NCBI GenBank assembly: GCA_024231975.1 | Contig: JAAEQB010000080.1 | Coordinates: forward strand, 47,808 to 111,807 | DNA length: 64,000 nt | Reading direction: 5' to 3' | DNA from: Allobosea sp. | GTDB lineage: Bacteria; Pseudomonadota; Alphaproteobacteria; Rhizobiales; Beijerinckiaceae | Shown: positions 37,603 through 46,863 of the stretch, one piece after another | Position numbering within the stretch: position 1 is the first letter of the stretch | Layout of the letters: each line of letters begins with the position of its first letter | The notes under the pieces: generated by a model | Told to the model about the DNA's origin: nothing | Seen by the model: the letters and a program-made list of their open reading frames with translations, nothing else | The model's database searches: none | Translations under genes and position numbers: made by a program

Positions 37603-38391
37603 ATGTCGACCGATGATTTCCTCGCCCGCTTCGGCGCCGCCGGCCAGCGCCAGCCCGATCCTGTCGCCGCCGCCCAGCAGGCGATGCGCAATCCCTTGCC
37701 CAAGCGCTTTTACGAGAAGGCCGGCGTGCTGGAGCGCGACGGGCTGTTCCATGTGGCGCTCGACGGCCGCACCGCCCGCACCCCGGCCCGCAAGCATCTC
37801 GCCATCGCCTCGCGCCACGTCGCTGAAGCGCTCGCGGCCGAATGGGAGGCCCAGACCGGTGAGATCGACCCGTCGCGCATGCCGCTGACCCGTCTGGTCA
37901 ATTCGGCGCTCGATGGCGTCGCCGACCAGCATGAGGCGGTTCGTGCCGAGATCGTCCGCTATGCCGGCAGCGATGCGCTCTGCTATCGCGCCGGCGAGCC
38001 GGAGGCGCTGGTCGAGCGGCAAGACCAGGTCTGGAACCCGCTGATCGCGGCGCTCGAGGAGCGCATCGGCGGCCGCTTCGTCATGGCGCAGGGCGTCGTC
38101 TTCGCGCAGCAGCCGCAGACCGTGCTCGATGCCGTGGCCAGGCGCGTCGCCGCGATCTCCTCCCCGGTCGCGCTCGCCGGCGCCCACAACGTCATGACGC
38201 TGACCGGCTCGACCATTGTGATGCTGGCGCTGGCCGAGGGCTTGGTCGACGCCGAGGCGGCGTGGGCGGCTGCCCATCTCGATGAGGACTATCAGATCGG
38301 AATCTGGGGCCAGGACGAGGAAGCGGCCGAGCGCCGCGCCATCCGCCGCAAGGAATACGACGCTGCCGTGCTGCTGCTGACGAAAGGCTAG
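37603..38391 (+). CDS. ATP12-family F1-ATPase assembly chaperone
   Basis: 262 aa. It matches the alphaproteobacterial relatives of mitochondrial Atp12: PLPKRFYEKAGVLERDGLFHVALDGRTARTPARK, EWEAQTGEIDPSRMPLTRLVNSALD, RYAGSDALCYRAGEPEALVERQDQVWNPL, and the C-terminal LDEDYQIGIWGQDEEAAERRA. In mitochondria Atp12 protects the F1 alpha subunit during assembly. The start MSTDDFLARF is chosen; the 20 residues before it are arginine-rich with no homology. A DUF1801 gene follows after 5 bp. Confidence 0.93.
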   Translation: MSTDDFLARFGAAGQRQPDPVAAAQQAMRNPLPKRFYEKAGVLERDGLFHVALDGRTARTPARKHLAIASRHVAEALAAEWEAQTGEIDPSRMPLTRLVNSALDGVADQHEAVRAEIVRYAGSDALCYRAGEPEALVERQDQVWNPLIAALEERIGGRFVMAQGVVFAQQPQTVLDAVARRVAAISSPVALAGAHNVMTLTGSTIVMLALAEGLVDAEAAWAAAHLDEDYQIGIWGQDEEAAERRAIRRKEYDAAVLLLTKG

Positions 38392-38396
38392 AGGCG

Positions 38397-38786
38397 ATGA
38401 TCCCGGGCGCGCCCAAGGCCGACAACCCGGAAGACTACATCGCCCAGCTCGATGGCTGGCGGCTCGCCACGGTCGAGGCCCTGCGCGCTGCCGTGAAGGC
38501 CGCCGCCTCACTCGACGAGCGGATCAAGTGGACCCATCTGGTCTATTTCTCGAACGGGCCGGTGCTGCTGATCCGGGCTGAAGCCGAGCGCGTGCTGTTC
38601 GGCTTCTGGCGCGGCAAGCGTCTGCGCCATATCGAGCCGCGGCTGAAGCCGGGCGGCAAGTTCGAGCTCGCCACCATGGTCCTGCGCGAGGGCGATGCGG
38701 TCGACGAGACGATCGCGACCGAGCTGGTTCGCGCCGCAGTCGCACTCAACCGCGAGGTCGGCGACCCGAGCAAGCCGAGCGCGTGA
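38397..38786 (+). CDS. DUF1801 domain-containing protein
   Basis: 129 aa. DUF1801/YdhG-type fold marks are DNPEDYIAQLDGWRLATVEALRAAV, a central IKWTHLVYFSNGP and LFGFWRGKRL, with a C-terminal helix. Such proteins are small, cytoplasmic and of unknown function, sometimes called iron-chaperone-like. It begins 5 bp after the ATP12 gene, so the two are almost certainly co-transcribed. Confidence 0.85.
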   Translation: MIPGAPKADNPEDYIAQLDGWRLATVEALRAAVKAAASLDERIKWTHLVYFSNGPVLLIRAEAERVLFGFWRGKRLRHIEPRLKPGGKFELATMVLREGDAVDETIATELVRAAVALNREVGDPSKPSA

Positions 38787-38822
38787 CGGTCTCCACGGCT
38801 AACCTGCCTCTGCCTTTTGCGT

Positions 38823-38935
38823 GTCATCCCGGACAAGCCGCGTAGCGGCGCCGATCCGGGATCCATTCCGGAGCCTATCCGATTAAGGTTCCGGAATGGG
38901 TCCCGGGTCTTCGCTTCGCTACGCCCGGGACGACT
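38823..38935. repeat. Nested palindromic intergenic repeat
   Basis: An inner dyad (CCGGGATCCATTCCGGA facing TCCGGAATGGGTCCCGG, about 38856-38905) sits inside an outer dyad (GTCATCCCGG with CCGGGACGAC, plus GCGTAGCG with CGCTACGC). GTCATCCCGGACAAGCCGCG-type elements are widely dispersed in Hyphomicrobiales. It fills the space between two convergent genes and can fold into a very long hairpin; it may block readthrough. Confidence 0.75.
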
Positions 38936-38978
38936 CGCGTATGGGAAAAGGTCCCGAACCAGCATCCCCGAATATACC

Positions 38979-39587
38979 TCATGCCTCCGCCCGCGGAGCC
39001 TCGGTCAGCACGCGATCGATCAGCCCCCATTCCCTGCCTTCGTCCGCGGTCATGAAGCGGTCGCGATCGAGCGTGCGCTCGACCTCCTCTTCCGTGCGCC
39101 CGCAATGCTCGGCATAGAGCCGGATCATCCGGCGCTTGGTCTTCTGGATCTCCTCGGCGTGGATCAGGATGTCAGAGGCCTGCCCCTGCGCGCCGCCGAG
39201 CGGCTGGTGGACATGCAGGCTGGCATTGGGCAGCGCCGCGCGCTCGCCCGGCTCGCCCGCCATCAGGAGGAAGGAGCCCATCGAGCGAGCCGTGCCCATG
39301 CAGAGCGTGTGCACCGGCGAGCGGATGTATTGCATCGTGTCGTAGATCGCGAGGCCGCTGGTGACGACGCCGCCCGGCGAGTTGATGTAGAAGTGGACCG
39401 GCCGCTTCGGGTTCTCGGCCTCCAGGAACAGCAATTGTGCGCAGACCAGCGCGGCGCTGCCATCGTTGACCTCGCCGTTCAGGAAGATGATCCGCTCACG
39501 CAGCAGACGCGAATAGATGTCGAAGGAGCGTTCCCCGCGGGTCGACTGTTCGACGACCATAGGGACGAGCTGCATCGTGCCGTACAT
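38979..39587 (-). CDS. clpP: ClpP-family serine protease (solo paralog)
   Basis: 202 aa with a complete catalytic triad: S102 ([11 protein letters not shown]), H127 (LHVHQPLGG) and D176 (LDRDRFM). The oligomerisation and substrate elements [20 protein letters not shown] and [12 protein letters not shown] are present. It has no clpX neighbour, unlike the main alphaproteobacterial clpP, and the nucleophile motif is RSMGS rather than the usual ASMGA. It is therefore probably a second ClpP isoform. The downstream genes on this strand belong to other units. Confidence 0.92.
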   Translation of the reverse strand: MYGTMQLVPMVVEQSTRGERSFDIYSRLLRERIIFLNGEVNDGSAALVCAQLLFLEAENPKRPVHFYINSPGGVVTSGLAIYDTMQYIRSPVHTLCMGTARSMGSFLLMAGEPGERAALPNASLHVHQPLGGAQGQASDILIHAEEIQKTKRRMIRLYAEHCGRTEEEVERTLDRDRFMTADEGREWGLIDRVLTEAPRAEA

Positions 39588-39644
39588 CGACGACCTCCTC
39601 AGTTCCGGATTGTTGATGGTGGTTTGCGGGCTGGGCTCGCGCCG

Positions 39645-39986
39645 TCAGGCGGCGAGCAGCATCAGCTTCTGGTTGCTGTTGGCAGGCGCCGGCGTCTCGA
39701 TCAGCCGCGCATCGCTCAGGCTATGGATGATCCGCAACTCCGTCCCGCCCTCGTTCGGTGCGAGCTGGAAGGTCACGACGCTTTCGAGGAAGGGCGGCTC
39801 GTCTTCCCTCAACCGGTAACGCACCTCCTCCCCCTGGACAGAGGAAATCGCCTCGACCTCGGCGGGTAGCCAGCGCTCGCGGAAAGCGGGAATGCTGAGC
39901 GCCCGCCAGACCTTCTCGGGCGGCGCGTCGAGCTGGTATTCGAAGACGAGCTGTTTCGCCCCATCCTGCGTGTCGGTCTCGCTCAT
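39645..39986 (-). CDS. SRPBCC/AHSA1-family protein
   Basis: 113 aa with the START/Bet v1-like pattern VFEYQLDAPPEKVWRALSIPAFRERWLP, then strands with FLESVVTFQLAPNEGGTELRIIHSL. AHSA1-type proteins bind small hydrophobic molecules or act with partners. Its ATG overlaps the stop of the ArsR gene (ATGA), so the two are a translationally coupled operon. This ArsR-SRPBCC pairing is common in bacteria. Confidence 0.87.
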   Translation of the reverse strand: MSETDTQDGAKQLVFEYQLDAPPEKVWRALSIPAFRERWLPAEVEAISSVQGEEVRYRLREDEPPFLESVVTFQLAPNEGGTELRIIHSLSDARLIETPAPANSNQKLMLLAA

Positions 39987-40294
39987 TGGTCCATGTCCCG
40001 CAGCAGATCCTTGAGGGCATCGATGCGCGCCGGCCAGTAGGCGCGGTATTTCGCCAGCCATTGCGCGATCAGGGCAAGCCCATCCGGGTCGACCTCGTAG
40101 TTGACGAAGCGCCCTTGCCGCTCCTCCCGCACCAGCCCGGCGGTACGCAGTACGGCAAGGTGCTGCGACATCGCCGGCTGGCTGATCGCCATGCCCTCGC
40201 GCAAGGCGCTGGCGTTCATGCCGCCGGCAGCGAGCTTCTCGAAGATCGCCCGGCGGGTCGGGTCTGCCAGCGCCTTGAAGATGTCCTGCTCCAT
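39983..40294 (-). CDS. ArsR-family transcriptional regulator
   Basis: 103 aa with a winged helix: IFKALADPTRRAIFEKLAAGG, recognition region ISQPAMSQHLAVLRTAGLVREERQGRFVNYEVD. There are no metal-binding cysteines in helix 3 (the ELCVCDL motif is absent), so it is not an arsenic sensor; it belongs to the metal-independent SRPBCC-linked group. The ATG at 40294 is placed just downstream of a dyad that probably serves as its own operator. Confidence 0.92.
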   Translation of the reverse strand: MEQDIFKALADPTRRAIFEKLAAGGMNASALREGMAISQPAMSQHLAVLRTAGLVREERQGRFVNYEVDPDGLALIAQWLAKYRAYWPARIDALKDLLRDMDQ

Positions 40295-40303
40295 GGCAAA
40301 TAC

Positions 40304-40319
40304 ATAAGCATACACTTAT
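40304..40319. promoter_or_regulatory. Candidate ArsR operator
   Basis: ATAAG-N6-CTTAT, a perfect dyad ending 10 bases before the ArsR start codon. Its position and symmetry fit autorepression of the ArsR-SRPBCC pair. Confidence 0.55.
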
Positions 40320-40349
40320 TTCATTCGCAAGCGGCTCGCGAAGCGCGTG

Positions 40350-40946
40350 TCAGCTTACCAGGATGGGATAGAGCGAAGCGGCAAGCAGCAGCGCCATGAC
40401 GATATTGAACACGCGCTGGCGGGCCGGGTCGGCGAGCAGGCCGCGCAGCAGCGTGCCGCCGACGGCCCAGACGGCGATGCAGGGCCCGTTCACCAGGGCG
40501 TAGACGATCACGACGATCGCGAGGTTCAGGAAATAGCCCTCCGTCGGCGTGTAGGCCGCGACGGCTCCGACCGCCATGATCCAGGCCTTCGGATTGACCC
40601 ATTGGAACGCCGCGGCCGCCGGAAAGCTGAGCGGCGGCGGCGCCTCGGCTCCAGGCTCCAGCGGCGCCGAGCGCGCGATCTTCCAGGCGAGATAAAGCAG
40701 ATAGGCGCTGCCAGCATAGCGCAGGACATCGTGCAGGACAGGGAGGGCGCTGAACAGGCCCCCCAACCCGAGCCCGACCGCCAGGACCAGCCCGGAAAAG
40801 CCGAGATTGATCCCGAACAACAGCGGCAGGCTGGCGCGGAAGCCGTGATTGGCGCCGGAGGCGAGCAGCAGCGTGTTGTTCGGCCCGGGCGTGATCGAGG
40901 TCACGAAGGCATAGCCGACAAAGGCGAGGAGGAGTTGCGGCGTCAT
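40350..40946 (-). CDS. LysE-family amino-acid/metabolite exporter
   Basis: 198 aa with six hydrophobic helices and the LysE/RhtB signatures: VTSITPGPNNTLLLASGANHGFRAS at the N-terminus, YLLYLAWKIARS, FQWVNPKAWIMAVGAVAAY in the middle. It should export an amino acid or related compound. It is divergent from a MocR regulator, a common arrangement in which the regulator senses a metabolite through its PLP domain and controls the exporter. Confidence 0.92.
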   Translation of the reverse strand: MTPQLLLAFVGYAFVTSITPGPNNTLLLASGANHGFRASLPLLFGINLGFSGLVLAVGLGLGGLFSALPVLHDVLRYAGSAYLLYLAWKIARSAPLEPGAEAPPPLSFPAAAAFQWVNPKAWIMAVGAVAAYTPTEGYFLNLAIVVIVYALVNGPCIAVWAVGGTLLRGLLADPARQRVFNIVMALLLAASLYPILVS

Positions 40947-40991
40947 GTGCGGTCCAGCGTTGGGAAACGGCGCGCCGGTGATTGTGCATGT

Positions 40992-41020
40992 GACACTTCT
41001 TACCTAGGCTAAAAAGTGTC
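40992..41020. promoter_or_regulatory. Candidate MocR operator between lysE and the regulator
   Basis: GACACTT-N15-AAGTGTC, perfect 7-bp arms in the 98-bp gap between the divergent genes, about 25 bases before the regulator ATG and 46 bases before the exporter ATG. It suits simultaneous control of both. Confidence 0.55.
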
Positions 41021-41044
41021 TCATGACGCAATTTGTAAGGTGAC

Positions 41045-42424
41045 ATGCTCCTCGCTTCACCCTGGAAACCTCAGCTCGCGGATGGCAGCGGCTCGGCCAG
41101 CGAAAGGCTGGTCGAGGCCTTGGCTCGCGACATCGCCGATGGTTCGCTGCCGCCGGGCGCGCGGCTGCCGGCCCATCGTCCCCTCGCCTGGCAGCTCGAT
41201 ATCGGCATCGGCACGGTGACCAAGGCCTATGCCCAGCTCGAACGCCGCGGCCTCGTCCGCAGCGTCCACGGCCGCGGCATGTTCGTCGCCGGTCTGTCGC
41301 AGGTGGCCAGCCGCATGGTCGACCTCAGCATCAACGTGCCGCCACAAATGCTGAGCGACCGCCTGCTCGCCGCCAGCCTGGGCGATCTTGCCAAGCGACT
41401 CGACGCCGACAGCTTCGGCGCCTATGCCGCGCCCGCCGGAACGCCTGAGCATCGCGCCCTGCTGGCGCGCTGGCTCGCACCGACCGGGCTTGCCGTGTCT
41501 CCCGAGCGGCTGCTGATCTGCAACGGCGCCCAGCATGCGCTCGCGATCGCATTCGCGATCACCTGTGGCCCGGACACCGAGCTCCTGACCGAGGCGTTGA
41601 GCTACCCCGGAGCGATCGCTCTCGCCCGCCGGCGCGGCTTGCGGCTCACCGGCCTCGCCATCGATGAGGAAGGCCTCGTCCCGCAGGCGCTCGACGCGGC
41701 CTTGCATCAGGCCGCTGCGGCGGGCCGGCGCGCCGTGCTCTACATCACGCCGACCCTGCACAATCCGACGACGGCGACGATGGGTGAGGCGCGCCGCCGC
41801 GAGATCGCTAAGCTCTGCCGGGCGCATGACGCGGTGATCGTCGAGGACGATATCCATGCCGCCCTGGCTGAACCGGGCACGATCGCGATCGCCGCGCTCG
41901 CGCCCGAGCGGACGCTGCATGTCTCCGGCCTGTCGAAGGTGTTGAGCCCGGGCCTGCGCATCGGCTCGCTCGTGGTCCCCGAGCCCTGGCTGGAGCCTGC
42001 CCTCGCCGAACTCGCCGCCACCTGCACCATGGCATCGCTGCTCTCCTGCCTGATCATGGAGCGCTGGCTCAGCGAGGATACCGCTGCTTCGGTCACGCGC
42101 TCGATCCGCGAGGAGGCGAGCCGCCGCGTCGCTCTGGCGCGCGCGCTCTTGCCGCCCGGGATCGCCATGCGATCAGGCAATGGCTTCCATGTCTGGCTGC
42201 CGATGGCGCCGGAGCAGGCGAAAGCACTGCCGGCCCGCGCCGCCGCGTCCGGCATCCTCCTGCCGGCACCCGAGATCTTCCTGGCCGATGCGCAGGCGCC
42301 ATGCTGGGGGATGCGGCTCAGCCTGGGCGCGCCGAAGGTCGACAGACTGCAGGATGCGCTCGCCAGCCTGCGCTCCCTGCTTCTCGATGGCAGCAACGAT
42401 CCCCGAAGCCGGGCGATGCCGTGA
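41045..42424 (+). CDS. MocR-type regulator (GntR HTH fused to aminotransferase-like PLP domain)
   Basis: 459 aa. The N-terminal GntR winged helix (residues about 12-80: [46 protein letters not shown]) is linked to a fold-type I aminotransferase domain (from about 110). PLP-site features are [20 protein letters not shown] and the Schiff-base lysine region [15 protein letters not shown] (about residue 300). An AAGGTGA site precedes the ATG. It probably regulates the divergent LysE exporter. Confidence 0.92.
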   Translation: MLLASPWKPQLADGSGSASERLVEALARDIADGSLPPGARLPAHRPLAWQLDIGIGTVTKAYAQLERRGLVRSVHGRGMFVAGLSQVASRMVDLSINVPPQMLSDRLLAASLGDLAKRLDADSFGAYAAPAGTPEHRALLARWLAPTGLAVSPERLLICNGAQHALAIAFAITCGPDTELLTEALSYPGAIALARRRGLRLTGLAIDEEGLVPQALDAALHQAAAAGRRAVLYITPTLHNPTTATMGEARRREIAKLCRAHDAVIVEDDIHAALAEPGTIAIAALAPERTLHVSGLSKVLSPGLRIGSLVVPEPWLEPALAELAATCTMASLLSCLIMERWLSEDTAASVTRSIREEASRRVALARALLPPGIAMRSGNGFHVWLPMAPEQAKALPARAAASGILLPAPEIFLADAQAPCWGMRLSLGAPKVDRLQDALASLRSLLLDGSNDPRSRAMP

Positions 42425-42542
42425 CCGGCACCGCGGTGCACAAAACTCCAGCCGCATGCTGCGAAGGCCGCAATGGACTTCGCCCGCAGCCCCGCTTAAG
42501 CGGGAAACAAGACCTTTAAAGACCGCGCCCGGGAGGCTCTTC

Positions 42543-44072
<1,530 letters not shown>

Positions 44073-44083
44073 GCGGAACTAAC

Positions 44084-44111
44084 GCCGGGGCCGCCTTACC
44101 TCAGCCCCGGC
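44084..44111. terminator. Possible terminator hairpin between pccB and the toxin gene
   Basis: A perfect 8-bp stem GCCGGGGC/GCCCCGGC with a 12-base loop between convergent genes. There is no T-tract, so termination is only possible, not shown. Confidence 0.35.
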
Positions 44112-44131
44112 AGTTCCAAGCTGCTCATCAC

Positions 44132-44539
44132 TCAAGCGGCTGCAAACGGGTTGAAGAGGGGAACGTTCAGCCCCTCGAAATCGCGGGTATTGCGCGTAAC
44201 CACTGTCAAGCCGTGAACGGCGGCGGTTGCCGCTATCATCGCATCCTCGATGATCTCACCCGACTTTCGGTGCATCAGCCTGGCCCAGGCGCGAAAGACG
44301 TCAGCGTTCATGTCGAGGACGTTGTAGGCCTGCGCGACCTGCTCCAGCCAGGCCTCGATCTCCGCCGCCTTGGCGACGTCCTGCTCGCGCGTCATCTCGA
44401 TGCCGGCCTGTATCTCTCCGATGGTGACCGCAGACAGATGTAGATCGGTATCGGCCACGCCTTCCAACCAAGCCAGCACGGCACCATGTGGCCGCAGCCG
44501 CCGCAATTCAGAGACGACATTTGTATCGAGAAGATACAT
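44132..44539 (-). CDS. PIN-domain toxin (VapC/FitB-like)
   Basis: 135 aa PIN ribonuclease: MYLLDTNVVSELRR with the first aspartate at D5, a central acidic SAVTIGEIQAGIE, and the late acidic pair in EIIEDAMIAATAAVHGLTVVTRNTRDF. These carboxylates coordinate Mg or Mn and cleave RNA. The sequence is of the FitB subtype. The antitoxin gene is upstream with a 3-bp gap. Toxicity is inferred from family and arrangement. Confidence 0.9.
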   Translation of the reverse strand: MYLLDTNVVSELRRLRPHGAVLAWLEGVADTDLHLSAVTIGEIQAGIEMTREQDVAKAAEIEAWLEQVAQAYNVLDMNADVFRAWARLMHRKSGEIIEDAMIAATAAVHGLTVVTRNTRDFEGLNVPLFNPFAAA

Positions 44540-44542
44540 GCC

Positions 44543-44800
44543 TCAGACGAGTTCCCGTGGCTCGCGCCGGCGGAGTCGACCGCGCCGGGGCAAGTCCAGA
44601 TCGGCGCGGGCTTCGTCCGCGAGCAGCAATTCCTTCAATGTCGGCTTCGCACTGCGCTGAAGCCGCTCCCAGTCCTTCAGTGGGACCAGAACGGCCGTGT
44701 CGGCACCTCGCTTGCTGACGATCTGGGGGCCTTCTCTGAGACAGGTCTCGAGCAACTCACTGAAGCGCGCCTTCGCATCCTGCACCGGCCAGCTTTTCAT
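44543..44800 (-). CDS. Phd/YefM-type antitoxin
   Basis: 85 aa starting MKSWPVQDAKARFSELLETCLREGPQIVSKRGADTAVLVP, the Phd/YefM DNA-binding half. A C-terminal toxin-binding tail rich in Leu and charged residues (LLLADEARADLDLPRRGRLRRRE) follows. The GGAGGG site before the ATG at 44800 favours this start over one 6 codons upstream. It is the first gene of the pair and should autoregulate through the dyad upstream. Confidence 0.9.
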   Translation of the reverse strand: MKSWPVQDAKARFSELLETCLREGPQIVSKRGADTAVLVPLKDWERLQRSAKPTLKELLLADEARADLDLPRRGRLRRREPRELV

Positions 44801-44824
44801 TCGGCCCTCCGCGCTCAAATCAAC

Positions 44825-44840
44825 CTAGTCAGATAACTAG
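44825..44840. promoter_or_regulatory. Candidate operator of the antitoxin-toxin pair
   Basis: CTAGT-N6-ACTAG, a perfect dyad 24 bases upstream of the antitoxin start, with a second overlapping GACTAG copy on the minus strand. Phd/YefM proteins bind such short palindromes. Confidence 0.45.
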
Positions 44841-44866
44841 TCTTTTCTCCGGGTCGCACAAGTCCC

Positions 44867-45766
44867 TCACATCAGCCCCGGCAGCTCCGTCGCCAGCGCG
44901 TCGATGGCGACGCGCACCTTCGGCGGCAGATGCGGCGTCTGCAGCCAGAGCGCGTGGACGTCATAGGGCAGCCGCCCCTCCTCCGGCAGCAGCTCGACCA
45001 GCTCCCCCGCCTTCAGGCGCTCGCGCACCAGCCAGGACGGCAGCCAGGCCAGGCCCATGCCGAGCACGGCCGCATCGGCGATCGCCTCGAGATTGTCGAG
45101 CCGCAACCGATGCCGCGGCATCACCTCCAACGGCGGCCCCTCCTCGCGCGGAAACAGCCAGGGCCGCACACCACCGGAGCGGCGATAGATCAAAGCGTCA
45201 TGCTCGGCGAGATCGGCGAGCTGCGCCGGTGCTCCATGGGCTTCGAGATAGGACGGCGCAGCGCAGACGATCATGCGCTGGCGGGCGACGCGGCGCGTCA
45301 CGAGATTGGCCGCATCGTGCAGTTCACCGGTGCGGATGGCGAGGTCGTACCTGCCCTCGGCGAGATCGACGAAACTGTCCGCAAAGGACAGATCGAGCTC
45401 CAGCTGCGGGTATCGGCGCGCGAGATCGAGCAGGATCGGCATGACGCAGCGCCGGCCGAACAGCACCGGCAGCGCCACCCGGAGCTTACCGCGCGGCTCG
45501 CCCAACTGGTCGGCGGCGAGCGCATCCGCCGCATCGGCCTCGGCGAGGACGGTCCTGCAGCGCTCGTAATAGGCCCGGCCGAACTCGGTCAGACTCTGCC
45601 GCCGCGTCGTGCGATTGAGCAGGCGAACGCCCAGCCGCTCCTCCAGGAAGCGGACATGCTTGCCGACCATTGGCGCGGACAGGCCGAGCGCCAATGCTGC
45701 CGCGGCGAAGGAGCCAAGGTCGACCGCCTTGACGAAGACGCCCATGCTGGTCAGGCGATCCATCAT
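44867..45766 (-). CDS. LysR-family transcriptional regulator
   Basis: 299 aa with the N-terminal LysR helix-turn-helix (FVKAVDLGSFAAAALALGLSAPMVGKHVRFLEERLGVRLLNRTTRR, residues about 11-56) and a periplasmic-binding-protein-like effector domain. Divergent from a quinone-oxidoreductase-type gene 94 bp away. A dyad TTCCG-N16-CGGAA (45780-45805) lies between them and may be the LysR box. Two ATGs, 45766 and 45763, are possible. Control of the divergent oxidoreductase is likely. Confidence 0.92.
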   Translation of the reverse strand: MMDRLTSMGVFVKAVDLGSFAAAALALGLSAPMVGKHVRFLEERLGVRLLNRTTRRQSLTEFGRAYYERCRTVLAEADAADALAADQLGEPRGKLRVALPVLFGRRCVMPILLDLARRYPQLELDLSFADSFVDLAEGRYDLAIRTGELHDAANLVTRRVARQRMIVCAAPSYLEAHGAPAQLADLAEHDALIYRRSGGVRPWLFPREEGPPLEVMPRHRLRLDNLEAIADAAVLGMGLAWLPSWLVRERLKAGELVELLPEEGRLPYDVHALWLQTPHLPPKVRVAIDALATELPGLM

Positions 45767-45860
45767 CCGAAATCAACAGTTCCGATTATCGATCATCAAG
45801 CGGAATTTATCGCAGCGTAGCGCGTTGTCATAGCTCATTCATTCGCTCTGTTTTGGAGTC

Positions 45861-46856
45861 ATGAGCATGGCCCGCATGATCCGCTTCCACCGCCATGGCG
45901 GCCCCGACGTCCTGACCATTGAGGACATCGACATCCCGTCGCCCGGCCCCGGCGAGGTCCGGATCCGGGCCAAGGCGCTCGGCCTCAACCGCGCCGAGGC
46001 CCTGTTCCGCGCCGGTACCTATATCGAGCAGGCACAGTTTCCCTCCGGCATCGGCCTCGAAGTTGCCGGCCTGATCGAGAGCGTCGGTGCAGGCGTCGAG
46101 GGTTTTTCGCCGGGCGATGCCGTCAGCCTGGTGCCGCCGCGCTCGATGGTGAGCTCGCCGGTGCATGGTGAACTCGTCACCGTCCCAGCAGCACTGATTG
46201 TGAAGCATCCGCCGACGCTAGGCTGGGAGGCGGCCGCGGCCAGCTGGATGCAATACCTCACCGCCTATGGCGCACTGATCGACATCGCCCGGCTCACACA
46301 GGGTGAGCATGCGGTGATCACTGCGGCGTCGAGCAGCGTCGGCCTCGCCGCAATCCAGATCGCCAACCGGATCGGCGCGATCCCGATCGCGGTGACGCGG
46401 ACCTCACACAAGGCGCAGGCGCTGCGCGAGGCCGGCGCCGCCCATGTCATCGCCTCGGCTGAAGAGAACCTTGAAACCCGACTGAAGGAGATCGCCGGCG
46501 AGAACGGCGTCAGGGTCGTGTTCGATGCGGTCGGCGGCCCGGCCTTCCTGCCGTTGACTGCGGCGATGTCACGTGGCGGCATCCTGATCGAGTACGGCGG
46601 CCTCAGCCCAGAGGCGACGCCCTTCCCGCTCTTCAATGTGCTAAGCAAGAGTCTGGCACTGCGCGGCTACCTCATCCACGAGATCACCGGCGACCCCGCG
46701 CGCCTTGCCGCCGCCAAGGCCTTCATCCTCGATGGCCTCGGCGATGGCTCACTGAAACCGATCATCGCCCGCAGCTTCCCGTTCGAAGAGATCGCCGCGG
46801 CACATCGCTACCTCGAATCGAACGAGCAGTTCGGCAAGGTCGTGGTGACGCTCTGA
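45861..46856 (+). CDS. MDR-family NADPH:quinone-oxidoreductase-like alcohol dehydrogenase
   Basis: 331 aa. The GroES-like N-terminal half (RIRAKALGLNRAEALFRAGTY) and the Rossmann half (VITAASSSVGLAAIQIANRIGA, AAHVI, VRVVFDAVGGPAFLPL) are typical of QOR/zeta-crystallin proteins. The catalytic zinc ligands and the structural four-cysteine loop are absent, so it should be zinc-independent. The cofactor motif SSSVGLAAIQ replaces the usual AAGGVG. The GGAG site is closer to optimal for the ATG at 45867 than for the one at 45861. Probably LysR-regulated; substrate unknown. Confidence 0.86.
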   Translation: MSMARMIRFHRHGGPDVLTIEDIDIPSPGPGEVRIRAKALGLNRAEALFRAGTYIEQAQFPSGIGLEVAGLIESVGAGVEGFSPGDAVSLVPPRSMVSSPVHGELVTVPAALIVKHPPTLGWEAAAASWMQYLTAYGALIDIARLTQGEHAVITAASSSVGLAAIQIANRIGAIPIAVTRTSHKAQALREAGAAHVIASAEENLETRLKEIAGENGVRVVFDAVGGPAFLPLTAAMSRGGILIEYGGLSPEATPFPLFNVLSKSLALRGYLIHEITGDPARLAAAKAFILDGLGDGSLKPIIARSFPFEEIAAAHRYLESNEQFGKVVVTL

Positions 46857-46863
46857 AGACCAC

